A DNA stretch of 64,000 bases, from positions 19,990 to 83,989 of the forward strand of contig NZ_CAMJFM010000013.1 in assembly GCF_946404925.1 (NCBI RefSeq), given 5' to 3'. Below, piece by piece: positions 42,109 through 50,170 of the stretch; the stretch's first letter is position 1, and every line of letters begins with the position of its first letter. This stretch comes from an uncultured Prevotella sp. Lineage in GTDB: Bacteria; Bacteroidota; Bacteroidia; Bacteroidales; Bacteroidaceae. The notes under the pieces were generated by a model, which saw nothing but the letters and a program-made list of their open reading frames with translations, was not told where the DNA came from and did no database searches. Position numbers and translations under genes: made by a program.

Positions 42109-43514
42109 ATTTCCGGAGCTTTAATTTTGTCGAAATAGTACCAGTAAGTTCCTTGAAAGTGCGGATTACCTCGCTGGTCATTGTATTGCATGAACTGTTG
42201 TAATACATCGTTGCTTTGTATATAACGCTGCCATGCCTCCTGCGTAGCATCGCTACCAGCCAGCCAGATGCAAAGGGCCTCCTGGTAAAGCTTCTTCAGT
42301 CGTGGCTTCTGGGTATCCATGCAGTAGCGGTCGTAGTCGCGCTTAAAGTTGGTAATGTCTTTCAGCAGAAGGTCGCTACACAGTATGTAGTCCAAGGCCG
42401 TAGTGTTGTCGGGATTGGCATCCAGCAGTTGCATCATCAGGAAATGGGCATTGTCTGAGATGGTGATGGTGTCGTGATGGTTAACCATAGCTATCTTCTG
42501 GCGATAGATGCTTTTTCCGTTCTTTCGTACCATGTCTGCCCATTTGTCGTACACCAGCGTCTTGTCGAGAATGCGCAGATACTTCTCGGCAGCCAATGAG
42601 TCGCCGCTCACAAAGTTACATTCAGCCAGTCGTTTCATCATCCTCACGTTGCGGTTGTTGTGCGAAAAAACGTTGGTCATCATAGCGGCTCTTTCGGTAA
42701 AGGTCATATCTCCTAATGCCCAGTAAAGCTCGTTCATGTTGCGGATGGTGAGCATGGGGGTATCAGGACCTATCTGATAGAAAGTGCCAAGTATGGTTGG
42801 GGTGAACTTGAGGAGATTATCGGGCAGCTGTCCGTGCTGGGCTTGTACAAGATTGTAGAAGAAGATCATTTCGTCAGTCCATTTATCGGAACCTTCTATC
42901 ATCTTGATCACTTTCTCGTGATTACCAAAATAGTATTCGCAGTCAACAGCAAAGTTCTTTTCCAGAATAAGGTCAGGCTTCTGTATGGTCTTAACCTGTG
43001 GAAGCCCGAATAACAGATACGAAGGCAACAAGATGCAAACCAAACCAAGGATAGCCCGCTTCTTGTTCTTGGTATAAAGCATAGCAATCAGCCATAACAC
43101 CAACATCCATCCTAACACCGAAATGGTTGATGAAAGTCTGTAGCTGGTGCTGAAATGGCATACTGCCAGAAAAGTTGTAACAAGCAGACTGAGTACTAAT
43201 GCAAACCATCGACTTGTTCGGAACTTACAGAGTGAGTGATATAACAGAACTCCTATCAGCAGCAGACAAATGGTAAGTATTGTTGCGCCGATATAAAGGA
43301 AATAGTAGAATTGAGTAAGGAAATCGCCTATTAAAAGAGCTAATCCTCCTGTTTTGTTGAAATACTCCGCAACATAATCCCATGACCACAAGAACAGTTG
43401 GTTCTGCTCCTGGAAAAAGAAGTGGTAGGGATAGCAGAACTGGAAGAAGCTGAAACAGCATAATCCCCAGAGCACTATCGCTATCGTTGGGCAGTATTTT
43501 GCTATAGTCTTCAT
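42105..43514 (-). CDS. DUF6057-like polytopic membrane protein, copy 3
   Basis: A 469-residue paralogue: YPYHFFFQEQNQLFLW, DYVAEY, TGGLALLIGDFLTQFYY, about five to six membrane segments to residue 180, then a soluble helical part that keeps the conserved block MKRLAECNFVSGDSLAAEKYLRILDKTLVYDKW. The start overlaps the stop of the L-threonine aldolase gene by 4 nt (ATGA), and the stop overlaps the propeller start by 4 nt, so three proteins are translationally linked. Shorter and more divergent than the two plus-strand copies. Confidence 0.78.
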   Translation of the reverse strand: MKTIAKYCPTIAIVLWGLCCFSFFQFCYPYHFFFQEQNQLFLWSWDYVAEYFNKTGGLALLIGDFLTQFYYFLYIGATILTICLLLIGVLLYHSLCKFRTSRWFALVLSLLVTTFLAVCHFSTSYRLSSTISVLGWMLVLWLIAMLYTKNKKRAILGLVCILLPSYLLFGLPQVKTIQKPDLILEKNFAVDCEYYFGNHEKVIKMIEGSDKWTDEMIFFYNLVQAQHGQLPDNLLKFTPTILGTFYQIGPDTPMLTIRNMNELYWALGDMTFTERAAMMTNVFSHNNRNVRMMKRLAECNFVSGDSLAAEKYLRILDKTLVYDKWADMVRKNGKSIYRQKIAMVNHHDTITISDNAHFLMMQLLDANPDNTTALDYILCSDLLLKDITNFKRDYDRYCMDTQKPRLKKLYQEALCIWLAGSDATQEAWQRYIQSNDVLQQFMQYNDQRGNPHFQGTYWYYFDKIKAPEI

Positions 43515-44539
43515 CCTAAGATCTTTTCCAGCTCGTCGAGCTCTTCTTCGGTTGTGGCCCAGCTGGTAACGAAACGGCAGATGGTGTGATACTTATCGGT
43601 CTGACCGAAGTGGGTGAAGTGCATCTTCTGGCTGAGCTTGTCTACCTGCTCGTTATCGATGATGACAAACTGCTGGTTGGTGGGCGAGTCGACAAAGAAT
43701 TCGAATCCCTTATGGAGGAATATCTGCTTCATGCGCATGGCCATCTTGATGGCATGTTCTGAGAGCTTGAAGTAGAGTTCATCGGTAAACAGTGCATCGA
43801 ACTGCAAGCCTATCAAGGCTCCCTTGGCGATGACGGCGCCGTGCTGCTTCTGGATAGAGAAGAAATGCTTGTGGGCGTTGTTATGGGTAAACACCACAGC
43901 CTCGCCGCAGAGTGCCCCAATCTTTGTTCCGCCGATGTAGAATACATCGCAGTGACGGGCCAGATAGGGCAGGCTAATATCGTTGCCCTCGGCCTTCAAT
44001 CCATAGCCTAAGCGCGCACCATCTATGTAAAGAGGTATCTCATAGCGTTGACACACCTGATAGATGTCGTCGAGCTCCTTGGCAGTATAGAGCGTACCGA
44101 ACTCGGTGGGGAAGGTGATGTAAACCAGTCCTGGGTGTACGGCATGATCCTTGTTGCCATCGTGCATGTAGTCGTCCAGATACTTGTCGAGTGTCTTTGC
44201 CTCCATCTTACCGTTATTGTCGGCGATGGTGATAATCTTGTGCTCAGTAAACTCTACAGCACCTGCTTCATGCACGTTGATATGACCGCTACCCACACAG
44301 ATGACGCCCTCGTACTGATACAGCATCGAGTCGATGGTGGTGGCGTTAGTCTGAGTGCCGCCTGTAAGGAAGAATATCTGTGCATCGGGCAGTCCGCAGG
44401 CTACACGGATGCGCTCTTTGGCACGTTCGCTAAACTCGTCGAAACCATAAGGGGTTGGTTTGATATCGTTGTATTTAATCAGGTTCTCCAATACTTTTGG
44501 ATGAGCCCCGTTGTTATAGTCACATTCAAATGAAATCAT
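43511..44539 (-). CDS. ltaE: Low-specificity L-threonine aldolase
   Basis: A PLP enzyme of 342 residues of the threonine aldolase/beta-eliminating lyase group, which splits L-threonine or L-allo-threonine to glycine and acetaldehyde in the cytoplasm. Fold-type I features are seen: FFLTGGTQTNATTIDSML, VYITFPTEFGTLYTAKEL, YIDGARLGYG with the conserved Asp, and the PLP-lysine segment FYIGGTKIGALCGEAVV. Length is normal. It has its own -7 element and heads the three-gene minus-strand operon containing the third module. A functional link to those envelope proteins is not obvious. Confidence 0.88.
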   Translation of the reverse strand: MISFECDYNNGAHPKVLENLIKYNDIKPTPYGFDEFSERAKERIRVACGLPDAQIFFLTGGTQTNATTIDSMLYQYEGVICVGSGHINVHEAGAVEFTEHKIITIADNNGKMEAKTLDKYLDDYMHDGNKDHAVHPGLVYITFPTEFGTLYTAKELDDIYQVCQRYEIPLYIDGARLGYGLKAEGNDISLPYLARHCDVFYIGGTKIGALCGEAVVFTHNNAHKHFFSIQKQHGAVIAKGALIGLQFDALFTDELYFKLSEHAIKMAMRMKQIFLHKGFEFFVDSPTNQQFVIIDNEQVDKLSQKMHFTHFGQTDKYHTICRFVTSWATTEEELDELEKILG

Positions 44540-44572
44540 AATGTCTTTTAGTTCTTTTTGCTATTTCGTCGG

Positions 44573-44580
44573 CAAATTTA
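44573..44580 (-). promoter_or_regulatory. -7 element of the ltaE operon promoter
   Basis: TAAATTTG on the minus strand lies 33 bp before the ltaE ATG, back to back with the promoter at 44601-44631. Confidence 0.55.
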
Positions 44581-44600
44581 CATAAAGTTTTGCGATTTAT

Positions 44601-44631
44601 TTGCTAACTTCGCTTGAAATTTGTATTTTTG
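44601..44631 (+). promoter_or_regulatory. Promoter of the 44652 operon
   Basis: The -33 TTG (44601-44603) is 20 bp from the -7 element TATTTTTG (44624-44631), 20 bp before the ATG at 44652. Confidence 0.65.
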
Positions 44632-44651
44632 CACGCAAATTAGTCAATTAT

Positions 44652-45626
44652 ATGTGTACGAATAGACTAAAAACGGCTTTTGTTGCACTTTCTTGCGTAT
44701 GCGCTTCGCTATTCTTCGGTTCGTGGGATAGTGATAGTCAGTCGGTTATCGGTCCAATTCCCCCATCACCGCATTACGATGATCCCTGCCAGTGGTTTAT
44801 AGTTAACCGCCAGGGTGAGGCCGATTTGTTTTATATCATCTCTACAGAAACTGGCGACCATATGATAGGTAGTGATACCTGCCATTTTGCCGACACTTAC
44901 AATGCTGGTCAGCGTGGACAGATGAAGATTGAGATGCATGCTGTGGATTCATTTTATTCAGGCAAACTGAATTACTATTCGCCTTATTACCGTCAGGTGT
45001 CGCTACAGTCGTGGTCGTCAACCGAAGCAACGCTTGCACGTTTGCCATTAGCCATGTCGGATTGCGTACGGAGCTGGGATTACTATATCAAACATCTGAA
45101 TCAGGGGCGCCCCTTTATACTGGCAGGCTTTAGTCAGGGAGCTCATGCTATGTTGGAGATTATGAAACGTATGCCGGATGATGTGGCCGACCGCATGGTG
45201 GCTGCCTATTTTATTGGTTATAGGATTACGAAGGAAGATACGGCATGTTGCCGACATTTGCGCCCGGCTTGCAAGGCTAACGATACCAAGGTGTTGATTT
45301 GCTTTAACTCGGTAAAGACGCCAGAGTGCGAAATACCAGTGGTAAGTGCGGGTAATCTGTTCTGTATTAATCCCATCAACTGGCGAACAGATACGGTAGG
45401 CGCGTCGTTTGTGTATTACGACAAGGAGCATCAGAATGATACGCTCTCGGCACGACTCGACCCGAAGAGCAAGTTACTGTTGATAGGTGGCTATAAGAAT
45501 GATGAACCGATGCCTGTAATCGGTATTCCGGGAAACTATCATCATATGGAACTAAGATTCTACTACCCTTATATCAGGCAGAATATGGCTGATCGTGTGG
45601 AGGCATTTATTAACAATAAAAACTAA
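44652..45626 (+). CDS. DUF3089-type alpha/beta hydrolase, exported
   Basis: A 324-residue probable alpha/beta hydrolase of the DUF3089 kind. After an N-terminal hydrophobic leader (TAFVALSCVCASLFFGS), residues include WFIVNRQGEADLFYI, YSPYYRQVSL and the nucleophile elbow ILAGFSQGAHAMLEIM. A late YHHMELRFYY His is a plausible triad member. The start is the ATG at 44652; an in-frame TTG at 44601 overlaps the promoter. It lies 18 bp before the bimodular esterase, so the two may act on related acylated substrates. The substrate is unknown. Confidence 0.78.
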   Translation: MCTNRLKTAFVALSCVCASLFFGSWDSDSQSVIGPIPPSPHYDDPCQWFIVNRQGEADLFYIISTETGDHMIGSDTCHFADTYNAGQRGQMKIEMHAVDSFYSGKLNYYSPYYRQVSLQSWSSTEATLARLPLAMSDCVRSWDYYIKHLNQGRPFILAGFSQGAHAMLEIMKRMPDDVADRMVAAYFIGYRITKEDTACCRHLRPACKANDTKVLICFNSVKTPECEIPVVSAGNLFCINPINWRTDTVGASFVYYDKEHQNDTLSARLDPKSKLLLIGGYKNDEPMPVIGIPGNYHHMELRFYYPYIRQNMADRVEAFINNKN

Positions 45627-45644
45627 ATAAAATAAAGTGTAACT

Positions 45645-47087
45645 ATGAACAGAAAACTATTCATGACTGGTCTGTTGATGCTTGCTATGACTATGCAGGC
45701 CCAGACCGCAAAGAAGTTTACCCTGAACCTGACCGATGACGGAAAGGCTCAGATGGTTTGTTTCCTGCCAGAGAAACCCTCAGGCAGAGCTATTGTTGGC
45801 GTGCCAGGAGGTGGCTATTCGGTGCTTTCAAACGGGCACGAGGGCTATCTGGCATCTGACTGGCTGAACAAGCAGGGTATTGCCTACTTCGTGGTGAACT
45901 ACCGACTGCCCAATGGCGACCGTACTATTCCCGTTGGTGATGTAGAGCAGGGCTTCCGTACCGTGCGTGACTCAGCCAAGGTGTGGAATATCAATCCTAA
46001 CGACGTGGGTATCATGGGATTCTCGGCAGGCGGACATCTGTCGTCGGTCATCTCGACACTCTCTCCATACGAGGTACGTCCTAATTTCACTATCCTCTTC
46101 TATCCTGTCATCTCGATGGATGAGCGCGTATCGCACAAGTGGTCGTGCATCAACTTCCTGGGTGAGGAAGGTCATAAGGATAAGAAACTGGTATGGCAGT
46201 ACTCTACTCAGAACGCAGTGCGTAGTCACTTGACGCCGCCAGCCTGCATCATCAGTGCCAGCGACGACCGACTGGTGCCTGTAGTAACCAATGGCGTACA
46301 GTATTACTCTGCTATGCGTAATGCCGGCAATGAATGCACCATGTATATCTACCCATCGGGTGATCATGGTTTCGGATTCGGACCTTGGTTCAAATATCAC
46401 GATCAGTTGCTGACCGACCTTGGTAACTGGCTGAAGTCTATCCCAAGTCCTAAGCAGGAGGCGGTACGTGTGGCTTGTATCGGCAACAGCATTACCGATG
46501 GTCATGGTATTGACATGCGTACCAAGTACGGCTATCCCGCTCAGTTGCAGACTATGCTGGGCGATGGCTATTGGGTGAAGAACTTTGGTGTGAGCGCCCG
46601 TACTATGCTTAATAAGGGTGACTTCCCATACATGAACGAACTGGCTTGGAGAGATGCCTTGGCATTCAAGCCTGATGTGGTTATCATCAAGTTGGGAACC
46701 AACGATTCTAAGCCAGAGAACTGGCAGTATGGTGCCGATTTCAAGAAGGATCTTCAGCAGATGATTACTACCCTGCGCCCAGACTTGGTTCAGCCTGTAA
46801 GCAAGAAGAAGGGAAAGAAAGCGAAGGCCGTTCAGCCTGTTGGACCGAAGATCTATCTCTGTACACCAATCCCGGCTTTCAAGTCAACTTGGAATATCAA
46901 CGACAAGGTGATCACCGACGAGATTATCCCCATACAGCAGGAGGTAGCTAAGCAGTATGGCTTACAGATTATCGATCTGCACACTCTCTATGCAAACGAA
47001 GGTGATAAGATGTTGGACGATGGTATCCATCCTGATGAAAAGGGAGCCAAGAAGATGGCGGAGATCATTGCTGCAGCCATCAAATAA
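45645..47087 (+). CDS. Bimodular carbohydrate esterase (alpha/beta hydrolase + SGNH hydrolase)
   Basis: A 480-residue exported protein (signal to about residue 20) with two esterase domains. The first is an alpha/beta hydrolase: GVPGGGYSVLS oxyanion segment, Ser127 in MGFSAGGHLSS, ASDDRLVP and GDHGFGF for Asp and His. The second, from about residue 280, is an SGNH hydrolase: CIGNSITDGHG, LGTNDSKPEN and DGIHPDEKGA. Both triads look complete. Between the later blocks lies a Lys-rich insert (SKKKGKKAKA). Fused esterases of this type remove acetyl or other groups from xylan-type glycans; substrate here is inferred. Confidence 0.85.
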   Translation: MNRKLFMTGLLMLAMTMQAQTAKKFTLNLTDDGKAQMVCFLPEKPSGRAIVGVPGGGYSVLSNGHEGYLASDWLNKQGIAYFVVNYRLPNGDRTIPVGDVEQGFRTVRDSAKVWNINPNDVGIMGFSAGGHLSSVISTLSPYEVRPNFTILFYPVISMDERVSHKWSCINFLGEEGHKDKKLVWQYSTQNAVRSHLTPPACIISASDDRLVPVVTNGVQYYSAMRNAGNECTMYIYPSGDHGFGFGPWFKYHDQLLTDLGNWLKSIPSPKQEAVRVACIGNSITDGHGIDMRTKYGYPAQLQTMLGDGYWVKNFGVSARTMLNKGDFPYMNELAWRDALAFKPDVVIIKLGTNDSKPENWQYGADFKKDLQQMITTLRPDLVQPVSKKKGKKAKAVQPVGPKIYLCTPIPAFKSTWNINDKVITDEIIPIQQEVAKQYGLQIIDLHTLYANEGDKMLDDGIHPDEKGAKKMAEIIAAAIK

Positions 47088-47090
47088 ATA

Positions 47091-47124
47091 CAATAATCCC
47101 CGTTCGATTGAACGGGGATTATTG
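47091..47124. terminator. Bidirectional terminator after the bimodular esterase
   Basis: A perfect 15-bp inverted repeat (CAATAATCCCCGTTC and its complement) with loop GATT is T-rich on both 3' sides. It ends 1 bp before the convergent kinase-like gene. Confidence 0.9.
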
Positions 47125-47125
47125 T

Positions 47126-49105
47126 TTAGTTTAATTTGACCACAAACCTTGCACCTTGTGTATAAGTGGTGTCGAGTGTGAGGGTGTAGCCCATTGAGGC
47201 AGCCAGGCATCGAGCCAATGGCAAACCTACGCCAAGTGTATGCTCATCAGGCGACAGACGAACAAACGGAACAAAGATACTCTCGGCATTCTCAGCAGGA
47301 ATGGTTGGACCTTCGTTGCTTACTGCAATTGAGTAGGTTCCATCGCTATTAGTGAGGCAACTCAACTGTATGGTATCGCCTGTGGCATATTTTACTACGT
47401 TGTCGAGCAGACAGTTGATAAGCTCCTGCAGTAGCATGTTGGTATTAACCTTCACATCGTCAGGCACCTCGCTTATAAACTCGATGTTCTTGGGCTGGGT
47501 CTTGAAATGCAGGTCGTAGCTGTTCATAATGGTGTGTGCCATCTCATTAAGACCAATCTCGTAGTTCATGGGGATAGGATAGGCGTCGCCATAGAGACTG
47601 AACAGTATCAGCTTACGGGTAGAAGTAGCCACATTGTAGGCATCGCGACAGATGGCTGAGCGCAGCTGCATATACTCATCGTGCTCCAGCTGGCCGTCGG
47701 CTTCGATAATTACCTCGGCTGTACCAATCAGTGTCTGCAGAGGCGAGCGGAGGGCATCCTGACAAACACGCTTCTCCTCATCGGTAATACCTAAGTCGCC
47801 GCGCGAATAAGAATCGAGAACAGGATCCATCAACGATTCGATGCTCTTGGCTGCTGCAACAATATCGCGATAACGCTTGCCGCGCTCCTCTGGTTTAAGC
47901 TTGAACTCAGGATCGTTGAATATGCGTGCATAGTTAAGCAGCGAACTGATGGGTGATTTGAGCTTCTCGAGAATGGCTGTTACAAAGGCGCGGCGGATGG
48001 CCTGTCCGGCCTCGGTTCTGCGGTGGGCCTCCTGTAATTCCAGATACTGCTCTTTCAATCGCAGATTCTTGAAATAGCGGTAGATAAGCATGGCAACCAG
48101 AAGCGCAATGATGATGCTGGCCATCAAGCCTACGGTCATCAGCTGTTTGCGCCTGAGCTCAGCCTTCTCCTGTTCGGCCTGAAGCATATCGATACCATGT
48201 GTGATATCCATCAGATCCTCCTCAAAGACTTCGCGTTCATTGGCTTGCTGCAAACTGTCTTTTATCTCACCGGCACGGAAAGCCTTCTGCCAGCTGCCCA
48301 TCTTCTCGTAAATATCCAGTCGCAACTCGTTGGCTATCATCGGTACATCAATAGAGTCACACCAAGCCAGTGCTTTGTTGTAGTCGTTCTTCATCAGATA
48401 ATGACATACCATGACTTGCTGCAGGTTGGCAGGATTGAACCCTGCAGGATTATTCTGGCGGATGCTGTCATAGCGGGCAAAGTATTTATTGAATGCCTGG
48501 TAGTCGCCCAATCTGTTGGCGATGATACAACGATAGCCTAATACACCACTGTCGTACATCGGGTTCTCAAGCATGTGCTTGGGCAGACTATCGAGGCAGG
48601 CCATTGCTTCGGTCGGTCTGTTAAAGCTAAGTACTTGTGACAATGATAGATAGCAGTTGAATACAGATACAGGCTCCTTGTTGTGCTCAACGAGACGTAA
48701 GGCACGACGGAAATACTTCTCGCCCATCTCGGGTTGGTTTCTACCGTTAAAGAAGAATCCCAGACACATGTTGGGGATAAACAGATACTGCTCCTGATGA
48801 CGTTCGCTGATGTCCTCGGTAATACGATGAATCTCAACATAGGCACGATGGAAGTGCTTGTGATTAATGTCGTAGATAACGCGGTTCATCCATACACGGT
48901 AGTACTTGTCCCATGCTTGACCCTGTTCCAAGTGATCAAGATATGACTTATGTGCATGGTAGAAGTCGGAATCGCTACCACATACCTGCGCTTGTTGTAC
49001 GCTCGCGGCTAGTTCTTGTTCTACGTTATCAGAATCAGCATAAGCTTTGCTGTTACTGAGAAATGTTAGGGCAATAGATGTAAAAAGGTATAGAAACTTC
49101 TTCAT
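47126..49105 (-). CDS. TPR sensor-kinase-like protein without an obvious phosphoacceptor His
   Basis: A 659-residue membrane sensor: signal peptide, a periplasmic TPR-like region to about residue 330, a coiled segment, one transmembrane helix (LMASIIIALLVAMLIYRYF, about 337-356), then a cytoplasmic kinase-like part. The expected H-box reads EKLKSPISSLLNYARI (about 380), with Glu where His belongs. A second helix, DALRSPLQTLIGTAEV (about 453), also lacks His. The ATPase domain keeps the N-box (LINCLLDNVVKYA) and a G2-like GVGLPLARCLAASMG. It may be a pseudokinase that binds ATP and signals through protein contacts, or may phosphorylate another residue. It is last in the arginine/proline cluster, without a response regulator next to it. 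Confidence 0.8.
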   Translation of the reverse strand: MKKFLYLFTSIALTFLSNSKAYADSDNVEQELAASVQQAQVCGSDSDFYHAHKSYLDHLEQGQAWDKYYRVWMNRVIYDINHKHFHRAYVEIHRITEDISERHQEQYLFIPNMCLGFFFNGRNQPEMGEKYFRRALRLVEHNKEPVSVFNCYLSLSQVLSFNRPTEAMACLDSLPKHMLENPMYDSGVLGYRCIIANRLGDYQAFNKYFARYDSIRQNNPAGFNPANLQQVMVCHYLMKNDYNKALAWCDSIDVPMIANELRLDIYEKMGSWQKAFRAGEIKDSLQQANEREVFEEDLMDITHGIDMLQAEQEKAELRRKQLMTVGLMASIIIALLVAMLIYRYFKNLRLKEQYLELQEAHRRTEAGQAIRRAFVTAILEKLKSPISSLLNYARIFNDPEFKLKPEERGKRYRDIVAAAKSIESLMDPVLDSYSRGDLGITDEEKRVCQDALRSPLQTLIGTAEVIIEADGQLEHDEYMQLRSAICRDAYNVATSTRKLILFSLYGDAYPIPMNYEIGLNEMAHTIMNSYDLHFKTQPKNIEFISEVPDDVKVNTNMLLQELINCLLDNVVKYATGDTIQLSCLTNSDGTYSIAVSNEGPTIPAENAESIFVPFVRLSPDEHTLGVGLPLARCLAASMGYTLTLDTTYTQGARFVVKLN

Positions 49106-49179
49106 TTTTTCTTTTTAGTTAATGGATGCCCCGCGCCACAGATGACGCTGGGGCATTTATGGTGAATGATTGTGTGCGG

Positions 49180-50145
49180 TTAGAGGCTTTCAAGCATACG
49201 CTTGATAACCACAGAACAGCTGATTTCTCGGTTTGCTGCCTCAGGGATAATAAGTGAGTTCGGGCTCTCAATGACATCGTCGGTAACGATGAGGTTACGG
49301 CGAACGGGCAGACAGTGCATGAACTTACCATTGTTTGTCCACGACATGTGCTCGGTGTCAACAGTCCAAGAGCGGTCGTTACAGGTAATCTTACCGTAGT
49401 CGGCAGGATTGGTAACGCCTGGGTTACTCCAGTTCTTGGCGTAGATGAAGTCGGCACCTTCGAAAGCCTTCTTCTGGTCGTATTCTACGACAGCGTTGCC
49501 TACAAACTTTGGATCGAGCTCGTAGCCCTCAGGATGTGTTATCACAAGATCCACATCGGGAGCGGCATTCATCCACTGGGCAAATGAGTTAGGCACTGCC
49601 TGAGGTAAAGCACGGCAGTGGGGAGCCCATGTGAGGACTACCTTTGGACGCTCAACTACCTTATGCTCCTCTATGGTGATAAGGTCGGCAAAGGCCTGCA
49701 GCGGGTGAACGGTAGCAGTCTCCATAGCAAAGACGGGGCGGCCTGAGTACTTGATGAACTGCTGCAGCACAGTCTCGGCATAGTCATACTCGCGGTCGGT
49801 GAGTCCGGCAAAGCTGCGAACGCCGATAAGGTCGCAGTAGCAACCCATAACTGGGATAGCCTCGAGCAGGTGCTCACTCTTGTCGCCATCCATGATGACA
49901 CCACGCTCGGTCTCCAACTTCCATGCACCGGCATTAACATCGAGCACGATAACATTCATGCCGAGGTTCATGGCTGCCTTCTGGGTAGAAAGGCGTGTGC
50001 GCAGAGAGTTATTGAAGAATATCATCATGAGCGTCTTGTTCTTGCCAAGATGCTGATATTTGAAACGATCGTTCTTGATCTCAAATGCTTCGGCCATCGC
50101 CTTATCCAATGGACCGAGGTCTTCAACGTTTATAAAACTCTTCAT
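49180..50145 (-). CDS. argF': N-succinylornithine (acetylornithine-type) carbamoyltransferase
   Basis: A 321-residue transcarbamylase of the Bacteroidetes type that carbamoylates N-succinylornithine (or N-acetylornithine) rather than ornithine. The carbamoyl-phosphate motif reads FFNNSLRTRLSTQKA rather than STRTR, as in that subgroup. EAIPVMGCYCDLIGVRSFA carries the proline-containing loop that in the Bacteroides fragilis enzyme accommodates the succinyl group; the acetyl-using Xanthomonas enzyme has Glu at that place. HPLQAFADLITI, HCRALPQAVPNS and MHCLPVRRNL are also present. It fits the arg genes upstream in the same strand run. Confidence 0.88.
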   Translation of the reverse strand: MKSFINVEDLGPLDKAMAEAFEIKNDRFKYQHLGKNKTLMMIFFNNSLRTRLSTQKAAMNLGMNVIVLDVNAGAWKLETERGVIMDGDKSEHLLEAIPVMGCYCDLIGVRSFAGLTDREYDYAETVLQQFIKYSGRPVFAMETATVHPLQAFADLITIEEHKVVERPKVVLTWAPHCRALPQAVPNSFAQWMNAAPDVDLVITHPEGYELDPKFVGNAVVEYDQKKAFEGADFIYAKNWSNPGVTNPADYGKITCNDRSWTVDTEHMSWTNNGKFMHCLPVRRNLIVTDDVIESPNSLIIPEAANREISCSVVIKRMLESL

Positions 50146-50170
50146 ATCTTAATACTTTTGTTTATTACTA

